From assembly GCF_006363815.1 (NCBI RefSeq), contig NZ_RRYT01000015.1, positions 68,275 through 132,274 on the forward strand: a DNA stretch of 64,000 nucleotides, written 5' to 3'. A model generated the notes under the pieces. The model saw nothing but the letters and a program-made list of their open reading frames with translations, did no database searches and had not been told where the DNA came from. Of the stretch, positions 23,644 to 31,325 are shown in pieces (position 1 is the stretch's first letter; each line of letters begins with the position of its first letter). Made by a program: the position numbers and the translations under genes. The stretch comes from Thermomonospora catenispora (GTDB taxonomy: Bacteria > Actinomycetota > Actinomycetes > Streptosporangiales > Streptosporangiaceae).

Positions 23644-25809
23644 TCAGCGCGCGGGCGCCTCCCGGCGGCACAGTCGCAGGACGTTGGCGATGATGCGGTG
23701 GCCGACGCGGCCGGTGGCGGTGAGGATGCTCTCGGGGTGGAACTGGACGGCCCACCGGCGGGCGACGGGGTCCTCGATGGCCATGACCACGTCGCCGGTG
23801 AGGGCGGTGACCTGGAAGCCGCCGCGGACCTGGTCCGGGGTGGCGTACAGGGAGTGGTAGCGGGCGGCGGTGAACTCGTCGGGCAGGCCGCGGAAGAGGT
23901 CGCCGCCGGCGACCTTCACCCGGCCGGGCTTGCCGTGCCAGGGCTCGGGCAGCAGCGCCAGCTCGCCCCCGGCGTGCTCGACCATCGCCTGCAGCCCCAG
24001 GCAGACGCCGAAGACCGGCAGATCGCGCTCGGCCAGGGCGTCCAGCAGCGCGGCGGTGCCGAAGTCGGCGGGCCGGCCGGGGCCCGGGGACAGCACCACC
24101 AGGTCGGGGGCCAGCTCGTCGAGCAGCCGCAGCGGGAATCCGTGGCGCAGGGTGACCACGTCCGCGCCCTGCTGGCGGAAGTAGTCGGCGAGCGTGTTGA
24201 CGAAGGAGTCCTCGTGGTCGACCAGGACGACCCTCATCCCCTCGCCCGGGAGCGGCCCCTCCTCCGCCGTCTCCTCCGGCCCGGCCGGTTCCTCCCCCGC
24301 CAGGGCCTTGAGCAGGGCGCTGGCCTTGAGGTGGGTCTCGCGCTCCTCCTCCTCGGGGTCGGAGTCGTACAGCAGGGTCGCGCCGGCGCGGACGGTGGCG
24401 ACGCCGTCGCGGATCTGGGCGGCGCGCAGGGTGAGGCCGGTGTTCATCGAGCCGTCGAAGCCGACGAAGCCGACCGCCCCGCCGTACCAGCGGCGCGGGG
24501 CGTCCTCGTGCTCCTCGATGAACTGCATGGCCCAGGTCTTGGGCGCGCCGGTGACGGTCACGGCCCACATGTGGGTGAGGAACGCGTCCAGGGCGTCCAG
24601 GCCCGGGCGCAGCCGCCCTTCGATGTGGTCGACGGTGTGGATCAGGCGGGAGTACAGCTCGATCTGGCGGCGGCCGATGACCTTGACGCTGCCGGGGACG
24701 CAGACGCGGGCCTTGTCGTTGCGGTCCACGTCGGTGCACATGGTCAGCTCGGACTCGTCCTTGGCCGAGGACAGGATGGTGCGGATCTGCTCGGCGTCCT
24801 CCAGGGCGTCGCCGCCGCGCTTGATCGTCCCGGCGATGGGGCAGGTCTCCACCCGGTCGCCGGTGACCCGCACGAACATCTCCGGGGACGCGCCGACCAG
24901 GTACTCGCCCTCGCCGAGGTTGAACATGAACTCATACGGGGCCGGGTTGGTCTCGCGGAGCCGTTTGAAGAACGCCGCCGGCGAGTCGCAGCGCCCGTAC
25001 ATGGCGTGGCTGGGGGTGACCTCGAACAGGTCGCCGGCGATGAACTTGCGCTTGGCGTCGCGGACCATCTGCGCGTACACGCCGGGCACCGGCTGGGGCG
25101 GCGGCTCGGCGGCGGTCGCGGCGGGGGTCGGCTCGGTGGCCCGGGGCAGGCCCTCGGTGGAGACGCCGTCGACGACGAACTCATACGACATGCGGTGCGA
25201 GGTCTCGCGCTTGCGGTCCACCACCGTCAGCTCGTCGGCCAGGTGCAGCACCAGGTCGCGCTGGTCCTCCGGCCGGGGGCGGTGCAGCCGCAGCGGCTCG
25301 AACTGCAGCGACAGGTCGTAGCCGAACGCCCCGTACAGCCCCAGATGGGGGTCTTCGCAGCGGAACAGGTCGATCAGGGCGCGCAGCGCGGTGAAGACGG
25401 TGGGCTGGCGGCTGCGCTCCTCCTCGGTGAAGAACTCCTCGGTGGGCGGGATGTGGACCTCGATGAGGGTCCCGGGCTCGTCGCGGACGACCTCGCCGGT
25501 GGGGCGCATCGCCGCGGCCATGGCCGGGAGCAGCACCTCGCCGCGGGCGTTGAGGGCGCGCGCGGAGATGCGGCGGCCCCGGGCGACCACCTCGACGCAG
25601 GGGTCGACGTAGGCCATGTGCCAGCGGCTGTACCGGCCGGGGTATTCCATCCCCGAACTGAGCACGCCCCCGCGCCGTTCCCCCACGGAGGCGATGAGGG
25701 CGTTCAGGACGTCGGAGTCGCGTTGCGGGTCGACCGGTGTGGCGGTGCGGATCACCCGCACGCCCCCGGCGGTCGAATACTCGCGGATCTGCGGTCGGTC
25801 GGTTTCCAC
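23644..25809 (-). CDS. trpE(G): Anthranilate synthase, fused TrpE-TrpG
   Basis: A 721-residue fusion of the chorismate-binding TrpE part (~1-510; CPIAGTIKRGGDALEDAEQ, DESELTMCTDVDRNDKARV, VTVTGAPKTWAM) and a class I glutamine amidotransferase TrpG part (~530-721; GVCLGLQAM nucleophile cysteine and QFHPES histidine). It makes anthranilate from chorismate and glutamine, the first step to tryptophan. It closely follows the single-polypeptide enzyme known from rhizobia. The frame is open to an ATG at 25905, but that reading would run through the terminator of the leader. GTG 25809, preceded by AAGAGGGG, starts after it and is preferred. No other trp genes are adjacent. Confidence 0.9.
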   Translation of the reverse strand: METDRPQIREYSTAGGVRVIRTATPVDPQRDSDVLNALIASVGERRGGVLSSGMEYPGRYSRWHMAYVDPCVEVVARGRRISARALNARGEVLLPAMAAAMRPTGEVVRDEPGTLIEVHIPPTEEFFTEEERSRQPTVFTALRALIDLFRCEDPHLGLYGAFGYDLSLQFEPLRLHRPRPEDQRDLVLHLADELTVVDRKRETSHRMSYEFVVDGVSTEGLPRATEPTPAATAAEPPPQPVPGVYAQMVRDAKRKFIAGDLFEVTPSHAMYGRCDSPAAFFKRLRETNPAPYEFMFNLGEGEYLVGASPEMFVRVTGDRVETCPIAGTIKRGGDALEDAEQIRTILSSAKDESELTMCTDVDRNDKARVCVPGSVKVIGRRQIELYSRLIHTVDHIEGRLRPGLDALDAFLTHMWAVTVTGAPKTWAMQFIEEHEDAPRRWYGGAVGFVGFDGSMNTGLTLRAAQIRDGVATVRAGATLLYDSDPEEEERETHLKASALLKALAGEEPAGPEETAEEGPLPGEGMRVVLVDHEDSFVNTLADYFRQQGADVVTLRHGFPLRLLDELAPDLVVLSPGPGRPADFGTAALLDALAERDLPVFGVCLGLQAMVEHAGGELALLPEPWHGKPGRVKVAGGDLFRGLPDEFTAARYHSLYATPDQVRGGFQVTALTGDVVMAIEDPVARRWAVQFHPESILTATGRVGHRIIANVLRLCRREAPAR

Positions 25810-25860
25810 CGTGGCGGCCCCTCTTGGATGGCCGACCCCCGGTCCGGCGGCCCGCGTACG

Positions 25861-25890
25861 CGAAAACGACCGCCGGATGGGGGGCGGTCG
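25861..25890 (-). terminator. trp attenuator terminator
   Basis: On the minus strand, a perfect 8-bp stem (25890-25883 with 25874-25867, CGACCGCC/GGCGGTCG) with an 8-base loop is followed by TTTT. It lies between the Trp-codon leader peptide and the trpE(G) start, the position of an intrinsic attenuator. A second perfect 8-bp hairpin (GGCGCCGC/GCGGCGCC, 25915-25934) overlaps the Trp codons and leader stop and could be the pause or competing structure. Confidence 0.78.
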
Positions 25891-25923
25891 CTGGCTGTCG
25901 GACATGCGCGAACCGGCGCCGCC

Positions 25924-25962
25924 TCAGCGGCGCCACCACCACTGGCGCGGTGCGGTTCGCAT
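25924..25962 (-). CDS. trpL: trp leader peptide
   Basis: A 12-residue open frame, MRTAPRQWWWRR then TGA, with three consecutive tryptophan codons (25933-25941). It lies 114 bases upstream of the trpE(G) start and just ahead of a terminator. Three Trp codons in twelve at this place are diagnostic of ribosome-mediated attenuation: when charged tRNA-Trp is scarce, the ribosome stalls on the Trp codons and the terminator does not form. A TAGCCT hexamer nine bases before the ATG could be the -10 box, making the leader almost leaderless, as in Streptomyces trp leaders. Too short for standard gene finders. Confidence 0.85.
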   Translation of the reverse strand: MRTAPRQWWWRR

Positions 25963-26084
25963 GGTGGGTCCAGGCTACCCCATCGGCGTTCGGGGAGGCC
26001 GGCATTGAGGGGGGTTGGGTTCGGCGCGCTCCGCTGTCAGGATGGATGCAAGGACTCACTTACGAGACGGTCGGGTGAGGTGGC

Positions 26085-26633
26085 ATGGACGGCGAGTTCG
26101 AGCTGCGCGGGGTCAACCATCTGGCTCTGGTGTGCCGGGACATGAAGCGGACGGTGGACTTCTACTCCGGCGTGTTGGGCATGCCGCTGATCAAAACCAT
26201 CGAGCTGCCGGGCGGCATGGGGCAGCACTTCTTCTTCGACTGCGGGGGCGGCAACGCGCTGGCGTTCTTCTGGTTCCCGAACGCGCCCGAGGCGGTGCCG
26301 GGGGTGTCGGCCCCCAAAGGACTGCCCGACCGGGGCGAGCTGCTCTCGGCGGTGGGGTCGATGAACCACATCGCCTTCGACGTTCCGCCGGAGAAGATCG
26401 AGGAGTACCGGGAGCGGCTGATCGCCAAGGGCGTCGACGTGAGCGTGATCCTCAACCACGACGACAGCGAGTGGGGCGTGGCGCCCGAGCCGCACGAGGG
26501 GGTGTTCGTGCGGTCGATCTACTTCCAGGACCCCGACGGGATCCTGCTGGAGTTCGCGGCCTGGACGCGCAAGGTGGGCTCGCCCGACGACGTGCGCCAC
26601 GAGCCCAAGACCGCCGCCGACCGCACCGTGTGA
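26085..26633 (+). CDS. VOC-family (glyoxalase/extradiol dioxygenase-fold) protein
   Basis: A 182-residue protein with paired beta-alpha-beta-beta-beta modules: GVNHLALVCRDMKRTVDFYSGVLGMPL (residues ~8-34) and SMNHIAFDV plus FQDPDGILLEFAAW near residue 150. The histidines of each NH motif and the late LEF glutamate are the expected metal ligands. The reaction is unknown (glyoxalase, dioxygenase or isomerase). It sits 11 bases ahead of the next gene, so the two are an operon. Confidence 0.84.
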   Translation: MDGEFELRGVNHLALVCRDMKRTVDFYSGVLGMPLIKTIELPGGMGQHFFFDCGGGNALAFFWFPNAPEAVPGVSAPKGLPDRGELLSAVGSMNHIAFDVPPEKIEEYRERLIAKGVDVSVILNHDDSEWGVAPEPHEGVFVRSIYFQDPDGILLEFAAWTRKVGSPDDVRHEPKTAADRTV

Positions 26634-26644
26634 GGAGGCCGCCG

Positions 26645-27283
26645 ATGCCCCGACTCCGTCAGGTCGGCCGTGCCGAGGTCACCGACGAGCTCATCCTCTA
26701 CTTCTACGACACGTTGTTCGGCCCGGACCGCGATCCGGTGGCCGAGCCCGGAACCGCCACGGGAACGCCCGGGAACTGGTGGACGACGTTCGCGCTGCGG
26801 CCGGCGATCTTCAAGCACTGCGTGCAGGGGTTCCAGGTCTACCGGACGGTGAGCCTGGACCCGGTGCTGCGCGAGCTGGGGCAGACCCGGGCGGGCTGGG
26901 CGCGCGGCAGCCGGTTCGTGTTCTCCCAGCACTGCAAGCAGATGCGGGCGCTGGGGGTGCCGGAGGAGAAGATCCGGGCGATCCCGCACTGGGAGGTCTC
27001 CGACCGGTTCGACGAGCTGGAGCGCGCCGTGCTGGCCTACACCGACGCGCTCGTGCTCGGCGGCGGGCGGGTGCCCGAGGAGGTGTTCGCGGTCCTGCGC
27101 CGGCACCTGCCGGACGAGCAGATCCTGGAGCTGACCTACGTCACCTGCCTGTACGACATGCACGCGACGATGTCCAAGGCGCTGCGCACCGAGTTCGACG
27201 ACCGGGACGACCCGATCACGGAGGTGCCCGCTCCCGAGGGGTACGGGACGCGCGACATCGCCGACGCCTTCGAGCGACGGTGA
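26645..27283 (+). CDS. Carboxymuconolactone decarboxylase/AhpD-like family protein
   Basis: A 212-residue all-helical CMD-fold protein. The core reads SRFVFSQHCKQMRALGVPEEKI (~residues 97-118), then FDELERAVLAYTDALV and a second half LPDEQILELTYVTCLYDMHA. It has the SQHCK region but lacks the CxxC of true AhpD peroxidases, so redox activity is doubtful. GAGGAGG precedes ATG 26645; the open frame upstream overlaps the VOC gene and is not coding. The VOC-CMD pair suggests a small catabolic unit. Confidence 0.78.
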   Translation: MPRLRQVGRAEVTDELILYFYDTLFGPDRDPVAEPGTATGTPGNWWTTFALRPAIFKHCVQGFQVYRTVSLDPVLRELGQTRAGWARGSRFVFSQHCKQMRALGVPEEKIRAIPHWEVSDRFDELERAVLAYTDALVLGGGRVPEEVFAVLRRHLPDEQILELTYVTCLYDMHATMSKALRTEFDDRDDPITEVPAPEGYGTRDIADAFERR

Positions 27284-27286
27284 GGG

Positions 27287-27634
27287 TCAGGGCCGATCGA
27301 GATATCCGGGGTTGGCGACGGCGAGCTTGTCGCGCACGGCGTCCTGCAGCGCGGCCTTGAGCTCGGCGTACCGGTCGTCGAGGTCGCCGCCGCGGATGGC
27401 GGCGGCCAGCGCCCGGTCGTCGGGGTAGCCGAGCGCGGCCAGGCGGCGCCGGTGGGCGTCCCGCTGGGCCGCGCCGAGCTCGAGCTCGCGTTCCACGATG
27501 CCCAGCACGTTGGCGGCGACCAGCCCGTGGAAGCGGGCCCGGCCGGACAGGCCGGGCAGGACGTCGCGCTCGAGGTACTCGCGGACCGCGGCGACCAGTT
27601 CGCCGGCGGAGGGGGCGTCATGGGGCGGGGTCAT
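27287..27634 (-). CDS. DUF6285 domain-containing protein
   Basis: A 115-residue helical protein: GELVAAVREYLERDVLPGLSGRARFHGLVAANVLGIVERELELG. It matches the family called DUF6285, usually found beside ACAD10/11-type phosphotransferases and acyl-CoA dehydrogenases, as with the phosphotransferase at 28966 here, although the sortase pair intervenes. Its exact role is unknown. ATG 27634 follows GAGAGGAG. The gene is convergent with the CMD gene, 3 bases apart. Confidence 0.75.
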   Translation of the reverse strand: MTPPHDAPSAGELVAAVREYLERDVLPGLSGRARFHGLVAANVLGIVERELELGAAQRDAHRRRLAALGYPDDRALAAAIRGGDLDDRYAELKAALQDAVRDKLAVANPGYLDRP

Positions 27635-27706
27635 CGCGTCTCCTCTCACCGGCCGACCGACAGAATGTGATTCTAAAGACGCTCCGCCACCCCATCCACT
27701 GACCAT

Positions 27707-27722
27707 GCTCACTACTGTGAGC
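27707..27722. promoter_or_regulatory. 16-bp inverted repeat between DUF6285 and sortase-substrate genes
   Basis: Perfect arms GCTCAC/GTGAGC with spacer TACT, followed by the AT-rich GCTAATATCTCATTAC stretch. It lies about 75 bases upstream of the DUF6285 ATG and 135 bases before the secreted-protein GTG. Candidate operator for one or both. Confidence 0.42.
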
Positions 27723-27857
27723 TAATATCTCATTACAAAGAGTCAACAAAGGATCGGCGTGCCCGCGTCTGCTCCACGGCCGGCCTGGGAATCACGCCGC
27801 GCGGACGGCGGGGCGGTCCCCGCCGTCCTGTCGTCCTGCGATCTCACCGGGGGAAAC

Positions 27858-28412
27858 GTGCGCGTCAGGACCATCGTGGCCGGAACCGCGGCGACGGCCG
27901 CCGCACTGCTCGCCGCACCGCCCGCGCAGGCGGAGCGGGCCGTGGTCGACCCCGAACCGGGCCGGTTCGAGATCGACCCCAGCAGCGCCAAGCCCGACGA
28001 GACGGTGACCGTCCGGGGACGCTGCGAACGCCCGGGCGACGAGACCATGCGCATCACCAGCCATGCGCTGCGCGCCGAGGAGATCGAACTGGACTCCGAC
28101 GGCGGCTTCAACCGGGCGGCGACCGTGCGCCGGACGCAGCCCGGCCGCTACACGGTGACGGTGATCTGCCAGCCCTCCAAGGTCTCCTACACCGAGGTCT
28201 TCTACGTGCACCGCTGGCCGGACCGCCGCGAGACGGTCACCTACCCCAAGCCCGAGGCGGTCCCCTACCCCAAGGGCGCCCCGCAGACCGGCGGCGGAGG
28301 CGCCCAGGGCGACGGCCGGGACCGGCCCTCGCTCCCCCTCCTGCTGCTGCCGGCGGCGCTCGCCGGAGCGGCCGGCGCGGTGACGCTCGCCCGGAGCCGT
28401 GTCCGGGCCTGA
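27858..28412 (+). CDS. Exported, membrane-anchored protein; likely sortase substrate
   Basis: A 184-residue protein. It has a Sec signal peptide (~1-25, ending PAQAE), a beta-rich domain (~30-120, DETVTVRGRCERPGDETMRI) and a Pro/Lys-rich stalk (YPKPEAVPYPKGAPQTGGGG). A C-terminal hydrophobic helix (LPLLLLPAALAGAAGAVTLA) with a short basic tail (RSRVRA) follows. The APQTG-hydrophobic-basic order resembles a sortase sorting signal, though it is not canonical LPxTG. It overlaps the class F sortase gene by 14 bases, so it is very probably that enzyme's substrate. GTG 27858 was chosen for its GGGGGA site and signal peptide. The function of the displayed domain is unknown. Confidence 0.75.
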   Translation: MRVRTIVAGTAATAAALLAAPPAQAERAVVDPEPGRFEIDPSSAKPDETVTVRGRCERPGDETMRITSHALRAEEIELDSDGGFNRAATVRRTQPGRYTVTVICQPSKVSYTEVFYVHRWPDRRETVTYPKPEAVPYPKGAPQTGGGGAQGDGRDRPSLPLLLLPAALAGAAGAVTLARSRVRA

Positions 28413-28965
28413 CCGGCGCGGCTACCTGGTCGCCGTCCTGGCCGCCGCCGCGTTCGCGGCCCTCGCCCACGACGGCCGGGACCGGGAGGGCGACGCCGAG
28501 GAGCTGCCCCCGGCGGAGCCGGTGCGCGTCGAGATCCCCGTGATCGGGGTCCGGGCCCCGGTGATGCCGGTGGGGCGGTCCCCGGACGGCACCGTGCAGG
28601 TGCCCCCGTTGCACCAGGCCCACCGCGTCGGCTGGTACCGGTACGGCCCCGCGCCCGGTTCACGGGGATCGGCGGTGCTGTTGGGCCACTACGACGATCT
28701 GCACGGCCCCGCCGTGTTCCACCGCCTGGGACGGGTCAGACGGGGCGACGTGGTGCGGATCGAGCGCCGCGACGGGCGCACGGCGGTGTTCGCGGTGGAG
28801 TCCGTGGAGCGGGTGCCCAAGAGCCGGTTCCCCGCGCGGAAGGTGTACGGTCCGGTGGACCACGCGGGGCTGCGGCTGGTCACCTGCGGCGGCTCCTACG
28901 ACCGGCGCCGGCGCACCTATCGCGACAACGTCATCGTGTACGCGCGGCTGACCGCGGCCCGCTGA
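28399..28965 (+). CDS. Class F sortase
   Basis: A 188-residue protein with an N-terminal membrane anchor (~8-23) and a sortase barrel. The catalytic residues are His97 (LLGHYD), Cys163 (LVTCGG) and Arg175 (YRDNVIVYA), with the RLGRVRRGD loop typical of actinobacterial class F. It cleaves a C-terminal sorting motif and attaches the protein to the cell wall. Its GTG start overlaps the putative substrate gene. The convergent phosphotransferase gene begins its stop on the very next base (28966). Confidence 0.87.
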   Translation: MSGPDRRGYLVAVLAAAAFAALAHDGRDREGDAEELPPAEPVRVEIPVIGVRAPVMPVGRSPDGTVQVPPLHQAHRVGWYRYGPAPGSRGSAVLLGHYDDLHGPAVFHRLGRVRRGDVVRIERRDGRTAVFAVESVERVPKSRFPARKVYGPVDHAGLRLVTCGGSYDRRRRTYRDNVIVYARLTAAR

Positions 28966-29931
28966 TCACGGCAGCATCTGCAGCAGGTCCCACTCGGTCT
29001 CGGCCGTCCGCCGCCCGATCGCGGCCAGCTCCACCGAGCGCTCGACCCCCGTCAGATGACGGCGGGCCTGCATGATGCAGATGACGCCCCAGCGCAGCAC
29101 CCCGTACATCTCCCACCAGCGCAGCGCGTCCCGGTCGACGCGCACCCCGCCGGCCTCCTCATAGGCCGCGATGAGGTCGTCGTAGCCGCCGAACCCGCCG
29201 ACCGGCTCGGGCGACCCGAAGCGCCAGGCCTTCGCGCACAGCCACCCCAGATCCTCCAGCGGGTCGCCGAGGTGGGCCAGCTCCCAGTCCAGGACGGCGC
29301 GGACGCCGTCGGGGCCGACGACGAGGTTGCCGTTGCGGAAGTCCCCGTGCACCAGGACCTGCGGGTTCGCCGGCGGGCGGTTGCGCTCCAACCACCGCAG
29401 GGCGAACTCCAGCACCGGGTGCGGCTCGCCGGCGGCGTCCAGCAGCTCCCGCCACCGCTCGAGGCCGCGGTCCCGCTCCAGCCCAGGGACGGGGGGCATG
29501 CGGTGCACGGCCGCCAGGATCCGCCCGCACTCGGCGGCCAGCCGCGGACGCGCCGGGGCCAGCGCGGGGTCCCGCAGGATGCGCCGCGGGATGGTCTCGC
29601 CCTCGACCCGTTCCATCACCACGAAGTCGACCCCGAGCGGCCCGTCCGCGGCGGCGCCCGCGGCGATCACCTCCGGGCCGGGGACCCCGGCGCGGCGGGC
29701 GGCCCGCATCAGCTCGGCCTCCATGGGCAGCGGCAGCCCGGAGAACTCCCCCGCCGGCCCGGCCAGCCGCAGCACCAGCGGGTGCCGCCCGGAGCCGGTC
29801 ACCGCGTCGAACGTGCAGGTGATGCGCGAGGCGCCGCCGGCGGACCGGCGCAGCTCCGCGACCTGCACGTCGGGGCCGTACCGTGCGGTGAGCACGTCCC
29901 GCAGGGGTCCGCCGAGCCCGCTGAGATCCAC
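28966..29931 (-). CDS. Phosphotransferase-family protein (ACAD10/11-like kinase)
   Basis: A 321-residue APH-fold kinase with the catalytic loop LVHGDFRNGNLVV and the metal loop VLDWELAHLGDP. This matches the phosphotransferase half of ACAD10/11 proteins, which phosphorylate hydroxyacyl-CoAs for catabolism in animals. The neighbouring DUF6285 and TetR genes fit that group, so a role in hydroxy-fatty-acid use is inferred over drug resistance. I chose GTG 29931, preceded by GGGAGG; an ATG at 29961 lacks a ribosome site and would place a palindromic operator inside the coding region. Confidence 0.85.
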   Translation of the reverse strand: MDLSGLGGPLRDVLTARYGPDVQVAELRRSAGGASRITCTFDAVTGSGRHPLVLRLAGPAGEFSGLPLPMEAELMRAARRAGVPGPEVIAAGAAADGPLGVDFVVMERVEGETIPRRILRDPALAPARPRLAAECGRILAAVHRMPPVPGLERDRGLERWRELLDAAGEPHPVLEFALRWLERNRPPANPQVLVHGDFRNGNLVVGPDGVRAVLDWELAHLGDPLEDLGWLCAKAWRFGSPEPVGGFGGYDDLIAAYEEAGGVRVDRDALRWWEMYGVLRWGVICIMQARRHLTGVERSVELAAIGRRTAETEWDLLQMLP

Positions 29932-29944
29932 GCCGCCTCCCGGT

Positions 29945-29956
29945 AAGCGCTCGCTT
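29945..29956. promoter_or_regulatory. Short palindrome before the phosphotransferase gene
   Basis: Arms AAGCG/CGCTT with spacer CT lie 14 bases upstream of the preferred GTG start and just after the TetR stop. It is a candidate operator for that TetR regulator. A similar GGTAAGCG string occurs at the mutA promoter (63823-63830). Confidence 0.35.
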
Positions 29957-29982
29957 TCCATGCCATCGTGGCAGCCGACGGC

Positions 29983-30618
29983 TCAGTCCGGGAAGCGACC
30001 CCCGTTCCGGCGGGCCGATTCCGGCAATCCGACCAGGATCAGATCGGTCAGCGCGTCCACCACCGTCTCGCGGGGCACGTCCGGGTGGTCCAGCCACCAA
30101 TCCCCGGCGGTCTGCACCATGCCGATCACCGCGTGCCCCCACACATAGGCGCGGGCGGGGTCGGCCAGACCGGACTCGGCCATCAGCACCTTGGCCAGCT
30201 CCTGGCTGAGCCCGCGGATCATGGTGCTCATCGCGCTGTGCGTGGCCGCGTCCTCGGCGCTGGCCCGGTGCATCAGGAACCGGTACAGCTGCGGGTTGTG
30301 CGAGATCAGCGACAGATAGGTGTCGATGGTGGTGCGGATCCGGTCCCGCACCGTCCCGGCGGCCGAGAACTGGGCCTCCACCACCTCCAGCAGCCTGCGG
30401 GTGTGCCGCTCGGCCAGCGCCTGGTACAGCCCGGACTTGTCGCCGAAGTGCCGGTAGAGGATCGGCTTGCTGATGCCGGCCTCGGCGGCGATGGCGGCCA
30501 TGGAGGCGCTCGGCCCCTCACGCAGGATCACCCGGTCGGCGGCCTCCAGCAGAGCGCGCCGACGGTCGGGGTCCCGGGTGCTCGCCTGCTCTTCCCCGTC
30601 CGGTTCTCGGCTCCCCAT
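29983..30618 (-). CDS. TetR/AcrR-family transcriptional regulator
   Basis: A 211-residue regulator with an N-terminal HTH (SMAAIAAEAGISKPILYRHFGDKSGLYQAL, residues ~39-68) and a TetR C-terminal domain rich in Trp near its end (TAGDWWLDHPDV). ATG 30618 follows AAGGAG. The gene is 51 bases upstream of the phosphotransferase in the same direction and likely controls it. The frame is open far upstream but without protein-like sequence. Confidence 0.87.
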   Translation of the reverse strand: MGSREPDGEEQASTRDPDRRRALLEAADRVILREGPSASMAAIAAEAGISKPILYRHFGDKSGLYQALAERHTRRLLEVVEAQFSAAGTVRDRIRTTIDTYLSLISHNPQLYRFLMHRASAEDAATHSAMSTMIRGLSQELAKVLMAESGLADPARAYVWGHAVIGMVQTAGDWWLDHPDVPRETVVDALTDLILVGLPESARRNGGRFPD

Positions 30619-31325
30619 GACTGCTCCTTGTCCCCATGGCGTCGTCCCCATGGTGTCCGCATGGCCTCGCAGGCCCCGCACCCGGCGGACCACGCGCCCT
30701 CCCCGCATGACACGGACGACGATTCGATCATGCACCGCTCCGGCGGCGGGTGCGCGGCCGACCCCGCCCCGCACGGCACCGTGGACGCGGCCGGACCGTC
30801 GACGGGCATCGGCCGGCCGGCGGCCCGGCGAGGGACACGGCCGATCGACGGGCGTCGAGGGCTCGCCGGGCCCCTCCCGAAAGAGGCGCATGCGCGGCGT
30901 CCTCACGGCCTCCCCATGGCGTCCTCCGTGCTCCGCCGCCTGCCGGCCCGACCGGTGAGGCGGTCGGTGCGTCCAGTGTCGGCGGGGAGCGGCGCATTCG
31001 CCAACTCCGCGCCGCCGGCGGGACACGGGGCCGTCCGCGGGCGCGGGGAACGGCCGTCGCACGGCCGATCGTCGTCGGACCGCCCGCGGCGGGCGATCCG
31101 ACGGCTCCACCGCCTCCAGCCCTTCCGCCGGCACGGCCGCCTCCCGCCGGGTGCGGGACATGACCGGCGGCCCGCCCCGAGCGGCGAACCCGCGCGTCGC
31201 CCCCGACGGCCGCTCATCGTCGTCACCGGTGTCGTGCGAGAAGACCGGCGCACTGCCGGACGGTCACCCACCGTCCGCCAAGGCGCGGCCGTCCGCCGGA
31301 GAACGGAGCGCCTATCATCCGTGCG
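30619..31325. other. Long intergenic region
   Basis: A 707-base divergent gap between TetR and the HAD gene. Very GC-rich open frames cross it on both strands, but none has recognisable motifs or a ribosome site. CCCCATGG occurs twice near 30630-30655. I see no RNA gene. Confidence 0.45.

Noticed and set aside
25810..25905. ATG at 25905 as the start of anthranilate synthase
   Set aside because: The extension runs through a terminator hairpin and is Arg/Pro-rich, non-conserved sequence; GTG 25809 has a ribosome site.
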